A DNA stretch of 64,000 nucleotides from Microbacterium sulfonylureivorans (GTDB lineage: Bacteria; Actinomycetota; Actinomycetes; Actinomycetales; Microbacteriaceae), in contig NZ_RJAD01000001.1 of assembly GCF_003999995.1 (NCBI RefSeq), forward strand, positions 930,001 to 994,000, written 5' to 3'. Position numbers and translations under genes: made by a program. Position 1 is the stretch's first letter. Every line of letters begins with the position of its first letter. Shown here in pieces: positions 1 to 7,718 of the stretch. The notes under the pieces are model-generated. The model did not search any database, had not been told where the DNA came from, and was given only the letters and a program-made list of their open reading frames with translations.

Positions 1-720
1 GAAGGCCTCGACCATCTCAGGCGAGTTCATCGGCGCCTCGCCGTCCATGACCGCGGAGTACTGCTCCTCGCCGACCATCCGCGACACGATATGCGAGGCG
101 ACGCTGCCCACCGGCCACTGGTCCTTGTTCCCCTCGACCAAGGGCAGAAGGCCCTCGTCGAGCATGGCCTGGTTGGCGTCGAGGTACTCATCCCACGTCG
201 TCGGGACGCTGAGGCCGAGATCATCGAAGACATCGGCGTCGTACCAGATGACGTTGGTGACGTCACCGGTCCACGGCACCATGTAGATGCCCGATCCGTC
301 GACATCCATGTTGTTGAACGCGTTGGCATCGAAGCGTCCCGCGAACAGGTCGCCCTCGAGCGCTTCGCTGAGGTCGGCACCGTCGCCATCGCTGACGTGC
401 CCGCGCATGCGGGGGCCGGACCACTCGAAGTAGGCGTCCGGAGCCTCTCTGCTCGAGAGCAGAGTCGCGAGGCCGGTGGTCTGGTAGACGTCATCCTCCT
501 GGATGATGATCTCCACCGTTCGTCCGGGGTACTTCGCTTCGTACTCTTCCTTGAGCACCTCGAAGCCCTGGTCGACAGCATCCCCCGAGGAACCCATGGC
601 GACCCTGATCGTCACGGCATCCGGGTCGCTGCTGGCTGAGCAGCCGGCGAGAGTTGTCGTGCCGGCGATGGCCACAGCCACGAGCATTGCACCGGACGCG
701 CGATGAGAGTTGAAGCGCAT
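1..720 (-). CDS. Sugar ABC transporter substrate-binding lipoprotein (C-terminus beyond window)
   Basis: The minus-strand frame runs open from ATG at 720 to the first base, so 240 N-terminal residues are visible. GGAGGA lies about 6 nt upstream of the ATG. The N-terminus has a signal peptide ending in the lipobox LAGC (Cys near residue 26), so the mature protein should be a lipoprotein on the outer face of the membrane. The following sequence reads like family 1 carbohydrate-binding proteins (IRVAMGSSGD, then VPWTGDVTNVIWYDADVFD and PTTWDEY). It probably captures a sugar for a permease pair encoded to the left of the window. The substrate cannot be told. Confidence 0.9.
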   Translation of the reverse strand, partial: MRFNSHRASGAMLVAVAIAGTTTLAGCSASSDPDAVTIRVAMGSSGDAVDQGFEVLKEEYEAKYPGRTVEIIIQEDDVYQTTGLATLLSSREAPDAYFEWSGPRMRGHVSDGDGADLSEALEGDLFAGRFDANAFNNMDVDGSGIYMVPWTGDVTNVIWYDADVFDDLGLSVPTTWDEYLDANQAMLDEGLLPLVEGNKDQWPVGSVASHIVSRMVGEEQYSAVMDGEAPMNSPEMVEAF

Positions 721-734
721 GGGCTCCTCCAAGT

Positions 735-749
735 TAGTAAAGTTTCCTA
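735..749. promoter_or_regulatory. Candidate ROK/LacI-type operator upstream of the binding-protein gene
   Basis: An imperfect palindrome, TAGtAAAgTTTcCTA, is centred 22 nt upstream of the ATG at 720. The TAG-AAA-TTT-CTA layout resembles operators of ROK-family sugar repressors in actinobacteria. That match is from memory of the family, and no ROK gene lies in the window. Confidence 0.4.
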
Positions 750-1225
750 TCCCAAAGTAGATCAACTCCCGGCCCGCCTGTCAATGTTTTCCGCTCACTG
801 AGGCCGAAGCGGAATCAACGCGAGGAAACGGAAGGGCCCACCTTGAGATCTGAACCCGTACTCGCTGGGCGGCAGCTCCGGCAGCCTGGGCGCCGACGGC
901 GACGGCGGGCAAGCGCGGACTCCGGCCAAAACGAGAGGCCGAGCTGTGGCTGACGAGACCGAGGGTAACTGCCCTCCGTCTCTTCTTTCTCAGATCTTTC
1001 TCAATCCACCCCGCGGCTGCGAATCTCCGTCATCGATGAGCAGATTGCTAGGCGCGGTCCGCCAGCAACCCTCACTTCGCTGACGCTTCAAAGCGCCGAT
1101 CAGGAAGCGGCTTCTGATCTGGGAAAGATTTGAGAAAGGACCCAACCGCCGCGAACTGACGTGACAGGGCTGCATCGACCCGGAGCATCTCAAGCGGCTC
1201 TGCACGACCGCGAAACACCTTGAAA

Positions 1226-1254
1226 ACTGCGGACACGGAGGGATTTGAACCCTC
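1226..1254. repeat. Left 29-bp direct repeat matching tRNA-Ser(GCU) 3' end (att-like)
   Basis: These 29 bp equal 13063-13091 except for one base (C at 1234 where the other copy has G). The right copy is the 3' end of an intact tRNA-Ser(GCU) gene: T-arm, acceptor strand and a few bases beyond. Same orientation and about 11.8 kb separation fit attL/attR of an element integrated in the tRNA 3' end. Confidence 0.55.
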
Positions 1255-1317
1255 ACTTTCCAACTGGCCGTCTGGCTGACAGACGACGCGCGTCAGGCGG
1301 CATCATGCGACGCTCCC
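1230..1317 (-). pseudogene. Degenerate tRNA-Ser/Leu-like sequence
   Basis: Read on the minus strand, this 88-nt piece has a possible acceptor stem (GGGAGCG with CGTGTCC, one A-G mismatch and two G-T pairs), an intact T-arm (GAGGG-TTCAAAT-CCCTC), a 5-bp anticodon-like stem with loop GTCAGCC, and a long variable region. The D-arm lacks the usual GG, and position 37 would be C. It shares GTCGCAT after the acceptor stem and the whole 3' end with the tRNA-Ser at 13067-13155. It is most likely a tRNA relic or hybrid left by integration. A functional CAG-anticodon tRNA cannot be excluded but seems unlikely. Confidence 0.4.
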
Positions 1318-1436
1318 GTGCGATTTTCCGCAGAAACATGCGGAATTTCTGACCCTCTCGTCCTCCCGTCATCGATCGATACGGGCTGCGCGTGGTCGGC
1401 CTTCGTTGTGCGTGTGTGTACCTGGTTTGACCTGTC

Positions 1437-1466
1437 TGCCCACAGCTTGTGGGCAAAATCTGGGCA
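1437..1466. promoter_or_regulatory. GTGGGCA-type boxes near left boundary
   Basis: TGCCCACAGCTTGTGGGCA (1437-1455) is an inverted pair of a heptamer, followed by a further TGGGCA at 1461-1466. The same heptamer occurs twice at 13009-13025, just inside the right tRNA boundary. The two clusters might be integrase arm-type sites; this is inference. Confidence 0.3.
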
Positions 1467-1570
1467 CACGCCACCGCTGCGACGAGACTCCCTCGCCACG
1501 CCAAATGGGTCGCGGGTGACGGTGAGGTTGAACCCACCACTCTCGGACAGCGTGAGTAGACCCTGCCCCC

Positions 1571-2458
1571 TCAGGGCGTCGCGCCGGGCGCTGACGCCGC
1601 CGGGTTCGCTGCCCACGAGGCGAGCAGCCGCAGACGCTCCGCGGACGGCGAGCCAGGTTCTGCCGTGTAAATCAGGAGCACCTGTCCAGGTTCGGCGGTA
1701 ATGGCCAGTTCCTCATACGCGAGCGTCAGGTCACCGACGACGGGGTGATGGAATCGTTTCGTGCCGGTGCCGTGAGTACGCACGTTGTGCGCGGCCCACA
1801 GCGTGCGGAAGAGGTCGCTCTGGGTGGACAGCTCCCCGACGAGGTCTTGGATCCCTTTGTCGTGGGGGTCGCGGCCGGCTTCGGCACGGATGACCGCGAC
1901 GCACATCTCAGCGAACAGGTCCCAGTCGGGGTAGAAGTCGTGGGCAGCGGGATCGAGGAACTGGAACCGGGCGAAGTTCGGGACCCGTCCGCCCTCGCCG
2001 ATCAGCGGGGAGTAGAAGGCCCGGCCGAGCTCGTTGAACCCGACGAGATCCTGTCGCTGATCACGGACGACGGCGATGGCGTCGGTCATCGCCGAGAGCG
2101 CCCACTGCAGGCTCGGTCGAGGGGGTCCGGGCCTGGCGGTTCGGCGACGATTCCGGCCCGACGAGGGGATCCCGTCGGCGCCGCGGGCGAGGTCGAGCAG
2201 GTGGGCGTGTTCCGCGTCGTTCAGTTGAAGCGCCCTTGAGATCGCGTCGAGGACGGATGCCGACGCTCCCGCGATTGAACCGCGCTCGAGCTTCGCGTAG
2301 TACTCCACGCTGACCCCGGCGAGCATCGCGACCTCGCTGCGGCGAAGTCCCGCGACACGTCGATTCGGTCCCGCAGCGATGCCTGCGGCATCCGGAGTGA
2401 GCCGCGCTCGGCGAGTCATCAGGAACTCGCGCACCTCTGCTCGGTTGTCCATGTCCAC
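1571..2458 (-). CDS. XRE/MmyB-family transcriptional regulator
   Basis: 295 aa. Residues about 8-75 form a helix-turn-helix of the XRE type (GLRRSEVAMLAGVSVEYY, then KLERG). The rest, from about residue 105, is an MmyB-like ligand-binding domain (SLQWALSAMTDAIAVVRDQR, then NELGRAFYSP, and near the end EELAITAEPGQVLLIYTAEP). Length is usual for the family. These regulators often sit divergent to an efflux pump or oxidoreductase they control. Here a Bcr/CflA pump and an alcohol dehydrogenase are divergent across a 105-bp gap, so those are its likely targets (inference). The inducer is unknown. Confidence 0.9.
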   Translation of the reverse strand: MDMDNRAEVREFLMTRRARLTPDAAGIAAGPNRRVAGLRRSEVAMLAGVSVEYYAKLERGSIAGASASVLDAISRALQLNDAEHAHLLDLARGADGIPSSGRNRRRTARPGPPRPSLQWALSAMTDAIAVVRDQRQDLVGFNELGRAFYSPLIGEGGRVPNFARFQFLDPAAHDFYPDWDLFAEMCVAVIRAEAGRDPHDKGIQDLVGELSTQSDLFRTLWAAHNVRTHGTGTKRFHHPVVGDLTLAYEELAITAEPGQVLLIYTAEPGSPSAERLRLLASWAANPAASAPGATP

Positions 2459-2563
2459 AGGCTATTCCCGACACGCCACGGGCAGACCCCCGGAAGGGTG
2501 CCCTGCGAGTACGCCCCTCGTCAGAGACTCCCGCGCACCGAGACTGGCGCGAAGACTGAGTGC

Positions 2564-3904
2564 ATGCCCGCGACCATGCCACCTGACGGACGCCTCATCC
2601 GTCCGATGCTGCCGGCGCTTCTCCTGCTGCTGACCGTGTTCGGACCGATCTCGATGGATCTCTACCTGCCGGCCCTTCCTGCCCTCACCGTGGAACTGAC
2701 CGCGACCACATCGGTCGCGCAGCTGACGGTCACCGCGTGCCTCATCGGACTCGCCGCCGGACAGCTGATCGCCGGACCGCTGTCCGACAGATTCGGGCGG
2801 CGCGGCATCCTGATCGTCGGAATCGTCGCCTACATCGTCACGTCCACGCTCTGCGCGCTCAGCCCGTCGGTCGAGCTGCTCATTCTGGCGCGACTCGTTC
2901 AGGGCCTCGCCGGTGGCGTCGGCATCGTGATCGCCACCGCAGCCGGACGCGACGTGTTCTCGGGCAGGGCGCTCATCCGCTTCTATGGGCGTCTCACGCT
3001 GATCGGCGGTTTCGCTGCGATCGTGGGTCCGCTGCTCGGCGGTCTGCTCACGACCTTCACGGATTGGCGCGGACTGTTCGTCTTCCTCGCAGTGATCGGC
3101 GTTGCGATCCTCCTCGTGACACTCCGCGTCTTCGGGGAGACGCTCCCGGCCGATCGACGGACCATCGGCGGGTTCGGACAGACTCTCCGCGACTACCGCA
3201 CGCTCCTCTCCGATCGGATCTTCCTCGGAACCGTCCTGAACCAGGGATTCCTCTACGCGGCGCTGTTCGCCTATCTCGCAGGGTCGACCTTCGTGCTGCA
3301 GGACATCTATGGCCTTTCGCCGCAGTGGTACGCCGCCGCCTTCGGACTCAACTCGGCCGGCCACATGGTCTTCGGGTACCTCGCCGGTCGCAGCGCCGAA
3401 GGGTGGAGCATCCGCGGCACTCTCGCGATCGGGGTCGTCGTGACAGGGCTCGGCGCGATCGGCCTCCTCATCGCCGGCATCACGCCCATGCCGTTGTGGG
3501 TCGTGATCGTGGCCCTCTTCGCCTTATCCAGTGGGGTCGCGATGAGCGCGCCTCCGGCCACGACCCTCGCGATGCGTGACTATCCGCAGATGGCGGGCAC
3601 CGCCTCCTCACTGCTGGGAATGGTCCGGTTCGGCTTCGGTGGAATCGCCGCGCCCTTCGTCGGTGTCGCCGGTGCGCTCAGCATCCTCCCCCTCGGCGTG
3701 ACCACGACCATCTCGGTGCTGCTGGCCGCGGCATCCTGCTTGATTTTCATCCGACGCAGGGGAACGGATGCCGCGGCCGCCGTCGCTGCCTCGCCCTCCC
3801 TGCACACACCCGATGAGCCTCGACAAGAAAGGGCACCACGATGCGTGGAGTCAACATGTACGCCCCCGGCGACGTCCGAGTGGAGCACCGCGACGATCCG
3901 GTGA
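2564..3904 (+). CDS. Bcr/CflA-family multidrug efflux MFS transporter
   Basis: 446 aa from ATG 2564. An in-frame ATG at 2498 is less likely because the added peptide is hydrophilic and unlike the family. The protein has about 12 membrane helices, the early motif ISMDLYLPALP typical of Bcr/CflA drug-proton antiporters, and the loop motif GPLSDRFGRRG (MFS motif A). It should expel small toxic compounds across the cytoplasmic membrane. The tail after the last helix is hydrophilic and overlaps the start of the next gene by 64 nt, which suggests translational coupling. It is divergent from the MmyB-like regulator. Confidence 0.88.
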   Translation: MPATMPPDGRLIRPMLPALLLLLTVFGPISMDLYLPALPALTVELTATTSVAQLTVTACLIGLAAGQLIAGPLSDRFGRRGILIVGIVAYIVTSTLCALSPSVELLILARLVQGLAGGVGIVIATAAGRDVFSGRALIRFYGRLTLIGGFAAIVGPLLGGLLTTFTDWRGLFVFLAVIGVAILLVTLRVFGETLPADRRTIGGFGQTLRDYRTLLSDRIFLGTVLNQGFLYAALFAYLAGSTFVLQDIYGLSPQWYAAAFGLNSAGHMVFGYLAGRSAEGWSIRGTLAIGVVVTGLGAIGLLIAGITPMPLWVVIVALFALSSGVAMSAPPATTLAMRDYPQMAGTASSLLGMVRFGFGGIAAPFVGVAGALSILPLGVTTTISVLLAAASCLIFIRRRGTDAAAAVAASPSLHTPDEPRQERAPRCVESTCTPPATSEWSTATIR

Positions 3905-4866
3905 TCCTCGAACCGACTGATGCGATCATCCGCCTCACGGCTTCGTGCATCTGCGGGTCCGACCTCTGGCCCTACCGCGGTGCAGAGCCGCTGTTCGCAA
4001 CCCCGCAGCCGATGGGTCACGAGTACGTCGGCGTCGTCACCGAGATCGGTGCCGACGTGAAGAACGTCGGTGTCGGCGACTTCGTCGTCGGGTCGTTCGT
4101 CGCGTCCGACAACACCTGCGAGATCTGCCAGGCCGGGTACCAGTCCCGGTGCGTGCACAACGTGATGATGGGCGCGATCGGCACCCAGTCCGAGTTCGCG
4201 CGCATCCCCCTGGCCGACGGGACTCTGGTCACCACGCCCGGTCAGCCGGACCCTGAGCTGATCCCCTCGCTGCTCGCGGCATCCGATGTTCTGGGCACCG
4301 GCTGGTTCGCGGCCGTCGCCGCCGAGGCCGGCCCAGGCAAGACGGTCGCCGTCGTCGGCGATGGCGCTGTCGGCCTCCTCGGCATCCTCGCCGCACGGGA
4401 GCTCGGCGCGGAGCGGATCATCGCGATGTCCCGGCACGCCGACCGGCAGGCTCTCGCTCGGGAGTTCGGCGCGACCGAGATCGTCGAGGAGCGCGGCGAC
4501 GAAGGCGTGGCGAGGATCAAGGAGCTGACCAACGGGCTCGGCGCGCACTCCGTGATCGAGGCCGTCGGCACGCAGGAATCGATGGAGCAGGCGATCCGCG
4601 CCACCCGTCCGGGCGGCCACATCGGCTACGTCGGCGTCGCCCACGACGTCAGCCTCGACGGACTGGAGCTGTTCTTCTCCGGGGTGCAGCTGCACGGCGG
4701 CCCGGCTCCGGTACGCCGGTTCCTGCCCGAGCTGATCCAGCTCATCTGGGACCGCAAGATCGACCCCGGCGTGGTGTTCGATCTCACCCTCCCGCTCGAG
4801 GATGCCGCGGAAGGCTACAAGGCGATGGATAAGCGCCGGGCCACCAAAGTGCTGCTCACCCTTTGA
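3841..4866 (+). CDS. Zinc-dependent medium-chain alcohol dehydrogenase
   Basis: 341 aa, MDR superfamily. The N-terminal catalytic domain shows CICGSD (Cys38), GHEYVG (His60-Glu61) and a structural-zinc lobe near 90-104 (DNTCEIC, then C104), in which Asp90 stands where classical enzymes have the first Cys. The Rossmann NAD(P)-binding motif is GDGAVG at about 173-178. It oxidises an alcohol or reduces an aldehyde/ketone; the substrate is not readable. It starts inside the 3' end of the efflux gene, so the two are probably co-transcribed. Confidence 0.9.
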   Translation: MRGVNMYAPGDVRVEHRDDPVILEPTDAIIRLTASCICGSDLWPYRGAEPLFATPQPMGHEYVGVVTEIGADVKNVGVGDFVVGSFVASDNTCEICQAGYQSRCVHNVMMGAIGTQSEFARIPLADGTLVTTPGQPDPELIPSLLAASDVLGTGWFAAVAAEAGPGKTVAVVGDGAVGLLGILAARELGAERIIAMSRHADRQALAREFGATEIVEERGDEGVARIKELTNGLGAHSVIEAVGTQESMEQAIRATRPGGHIGYVGVAHDVSLDGLELFFSGVQLHGGPAPVRRFLPELIQLIWDRKIDPGVVFDLTLPLEDAAEGYKAMDKRRATKVLLTL

Positions 4867-4883
4867 TGCGCCGGAGGTCTTCC

Positions 4884-5405
4884 ATGCCACGACGCGCCCT
4901 TCCGACGCTGGGCACGGCAATCCTGCTGATTGCTCTCGCCAGCTGTGCGACTCCTGCCGTGGTTCCGGCCCGATCGGCCACGAGCACGCCGGCGGAGCCA
5001 GCGCCCACCGCGTCTTCGACGACAGCTCCCGCGGGGGAGCAGATCGTCGGAACCGTCCTTCGCTTCACCTCGCAACGCACGAGCGTGGACGTCACCATCG
5101 GAGAGGACAACCCGACGGTGCGCGACCTCCTTTCGCTGCTGCCGATGGAAGTGTCTATCGAGGAGTTCAACGGACGAGAGAAGATCGCCTACCCCGCCCG
5201 CCAGCTGGAGACCGCGGGTTCACCCGGATCCGACCCGGAGAACGGCGACCTCATCTACTTCTCGCCGTGGGGCAACCTCGGCTTCTACTGCAACGCCGAC
5301 GGCATCGGCTTCTCCGACGACACCATCCACATCGGGACGAACAACGCCACCCCAGACCAGCTCGCGCTCCTCGAGGGTGCCGTCACGATCGAGATCCTCG
5401 ACTGA
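4884..5405 (+). CDS. Small lipoprotein with cyclophilin-like fold
   Basis: 173 aa from ATG 4884, chosen because GGAGG lies 6 nt upstream. In-frame TTG/ATG codons at 4863/4866 have no such site. The signal peptide ends in a lipobox-like LASC, followed by a Ser/Thr/Pro/Ala-rich linker. The mature domain (about residues 55-173) carries NGDLIYFSPWGNLGFYC and IGFSDDTIHIG, which match the small cyclophilin-like domain family (Cyclophil_like). Such proteins lack a proven prolyl-isomerase role. It follows the dehydrogenase gene closely and probably shares its transcript. Confidence 0.8.
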   Translation: MPRRALPTLGTAILLIALASCATPAVVPARSATSTPAEPAPTASSTTAPAGEQIVGTVLRFTSQRTSVDVTIGEDNPTVRDLLSLLPMEVSIEEFNGREKIAYPARQLETAGSPGSDPENGDLIYFSPWGNLGFYCNADGIGFSDDTIHIGTNNATPDQLALLEGAVTIEILD

Positions 5406-5459
5406 GCCATCACCCTCACAACGCGGCAGCGCGAGGCGGCGTCCGTGGTCAGGTGTCGA

Positions 5460-7718
5460 TCACGGCGCCGGCGCCGGCGCCTTGCTGAGTTCGATGAGCT
5501 GCTCCAGGGAGTCGACAGGGAGGGCTCCGTTGGTGAAGACGAGGAACTGCTGCATCGGCATCGACTCGACCATTTTCAGCGCGTCCGGGTTCTGCGCTGC
5601 TTGCTCCGCCTGCTCCGGCGTCATCGACGCTTGAAGGCCCGCCATGAGCGCTGGGCCGACGACCGGGTGGCTGAACCAGTCACCCACGGTGGAGTCCATT
5701 GTCAGTTCACGGATGACCGCGTCGCCGGCAAGGGTGACAGTCTGCTCCTCGAGCACCGTGGAGGCGTCGGCGCACACTTGCACTGTGTACTCACCGGCAG
5801 GGACGACAAAGCGGCCCAACTCGATGTCCCAGTAGGCGAACGCGCGACGGTCCAGGTCGAATTCCACCTGCCGGCTCTCGCCTGGCTGCAGAGTCACCTT
5901 CGCGAAGGCGCGAAGTTCCCGCTGGGGACGGCGGACGGGACCGGTGGTGGTCGCCACGTAGATCTGCACAACGTGCTTTCCCGCACGGTCGCCACTATTG
6001 GTGACGGTGACTCGGGCGCGCACACTGTCGGAACCGGTGACAGTGCTCAGTACGTCCGTGGTCTCGAATGTCGTATAGGACAGGCCGTGTCCGAAGGGGT
6101 ATCGGACCGGGACACCGGCGGTGGTGTAGTACCGGTAGCCGACGAAGATGCCTTCGCTGTAACGCACGTGACCTTGCTCGCCGGGGAAGTTCAGCCAGCT
6201 GGGGTTGTCTTCCAGGCGCAGCGGGATGGTCTCTGCGAGATGGCCGGATGGGTTGACGACTCCGAACAGGACGTCCGCGATCGCACCGCCACCGGCCTGG
6301 CCGAGAAGCCACCCCTCCACGATGGCGTCGACGTTGTCGTGCCACCCCTCGAGCGTGACAACTCCGCCGTTGGAAAGCACTACTACGGTGGGGGTGCCGC
6401 TGGCTGCGACAGCGTGGATCAGCTCGACTTGCTCGTCGGGCAACTGCAGGCTGGTGCGGTCGAAGCCCTCGGACTCCTCACGGTCGCTGAGGCCGGCGAA
6501 GACGATGGCGACGTCGGCGGTCAGCGCCGCCGCGACAGCTTCGGCACGCAGAGACGCGTTCTGACCGCTCGAAGGGTCCGTGTCGTCCAGCGCGTATCCC
6601 TGCGCCGACACCACGGTGGAACCCTGGTCCGCGGCGAGGGTGCGGATCTCATCGAGCGTCACGTCCGTGCGAGTCGGGTTGATGTGTGAACTGCCGCCGC
6701 CCTGGAATCGGGGCTGGGTGGCGAACGCGCCGATCACCGCGATCGACGACCCTGAAGAAAGCGGAAGGATGCCTCTGTTCTTCAGCAGGACGACGGAGTC
6801 GGCGGCGACATCGCGGGCCACCCGGTGGTGTGCATCGGTGTCGAGGTCGTCGGTGGCAGCGTGAGGCAGTTCGGTCAGGGCGAGGACCCGCCGGACGGAC
6901 TCGTCGACGATCGACTCATCCAACTGACCGTTGTGCACCGCGTCGACGATTTCTGCGTCGGTGGTGCCGTTGCTGCCCGGCATCTCCAGGTCCATGCCGG
7001 CCCGTACGCTGTCCACTCGGTTGCTGACGGCACCCCAGTCGGAGACGACGGCGCCGGTGAATCCCCAGTCGCCGCGCAGGACGTCGGTGAGGAGCCAGCG
7101 GTTGCGTGACGCGTAGACCCCGTTGACCTTGTTGTACGAGCACATCACCGTGGCGGGACCCGCCTCGGTGACGACGCGTTCGAAGGCGGGCAGATAGATT
7201 TCGCGCAACGTGCGCTCGTCCACGTCTGCGCTGACGCGCATCCGCTCGGTCTCCTGGTTGTTGGCGGCGAAGTGCTTCACTGACGCGCCCGGGCCCGCTG
7301 CCTGCAGTGCGTTGACGTGGGCTGCGCCGAGGACGCCGGAGAGGTAGGGGTCTTCGGAGTAGTACTCGAAGTTTCGGCCGCACAGCGGGGATCGCTTGAT
7401 GTTCACCCCGGGTCCGAGGACGACGGCGACACCGAAGGCGACACCCTCCTCACCGACGGCGGTGCCCACCCGTGCGGCCATGTCGGGGTCCCAGCTGGAG
7501 CCGACCGCGACTGCCGGAGGAAAGCAGGTCGAGGGGAGGCTGTCGTCGATCCCGAGGTGGTCGGCGTCACCTGCCTGGCGACGGATTCCGTGCGGACCAT
7601 CGGTGAGGACGAGCGACGGGATTCCGGCCTCCTCCAGCGACTTGGTGGACCAGAAGTCCCGCCCGGACAGCAGCGACGCCTTCTGCTCGAGGGTCAGGTG
7701 AGAGATGTCGGTGGTCAT
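5460..7718 (-). CDS. Glycoside hydrolase family 3 beta-glycosidase (cytoplasmic)
   Basis: 752 aa, with no signal peptide, so probably intracellular. The GH3 N-terminal barrel contains KHFAANNQE (about 148-156) and the nucleophile motif VVSDWGA with Asp227. A second alpha/beta domain follows, then a C-terminal fibronectin III-like domain (from about 590: VTVTNSGDRAGKHVVQIYV). It releases a beta-linked terminal sugar, glucose or xylose, from small glycosides. The start overlaps the stop of the upstream GH78 gene by 4 nt (ATGA). With the rhamnosidase and the MFS permease this suggests stepwise use of rhamnosyl-glucosides such as rutinosides (inference). Confidence 0.93.
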   Translation of the reverse strand: MTTDISHLTLEQKASLLSGRDFWSTKSLEEAGIPSLVLTDGPHGIRRQAGDADHLGIDDSLPSTCFPPAVAVGSSWDPDMAARVGTAVGEEGVAFGVAVVLGPGVNIKRSPLCGRNFEYYSEDPYLSGVLGAAHVNALQAAGPGASVKHFAANNQETERMRVSADVDERTLREIYLPAFERVVTEAGPATVMCSYNKVNGVYASRNRWLLTDVLRGDWGFTGAVVSDWGAVSNRVDSVRAGMDLEMPGSNGTTDAEIVDAVHNGQLDESIVDESVRRVLALTELPHAATDDLDTDAHHRVARDVAADSVVLLKNRGILPLSSGSSIAVIGAFATQPRFQGGGSSHINPTRTDVTLDEIRTLAADQGSTVVSAQGYALDDTDPSSGQNASLRAEAVAAALTADVAIVFAGLSDREESEGFDRTSLQLPDEQVELIHAVAASGTPTVVVLSNGGVVTLEGWHDNVDAIVEGWLLGQAGGGAIADVLFGVVNPSGHLAETIPLRLEDNPSWLNFPGEQGHVRYSEGIFVGYRYYTTAGVPVRYPFGHGLSYTTFETTDVLSTVTGSDSVRARVTVTNSGDRAGKHVVQIYVATTTGPVRRPQRELRAFAKVTLQPGESRQVEFDLDRRAFAYWDIELGRFVVPAGEYTVQVCADASTVLEEQTVTLAGDAVIRELTMDSTVGDWFSHPVVGPALMAGLQASMTPEQAEQAAQNPDALKMVESMPMQQFLVFTNGALPVDSLEQLIELSKAPAPAP

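Larger units (their letters stand above)
751..1570. other. Gene-poor stretch at the left island boundary
   Basis: I see no convincing protein-coding frame here. The short open frames lack ribosome-binding sites and recognisable products. The stretch holds the tRNA-like remnant at 1230-1317, the left copy of a 29-bp tRNA-Ser repeat at 1226-1254, and GTGGGCA-type boxes at 1437-1466. Confidence 0.6.
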
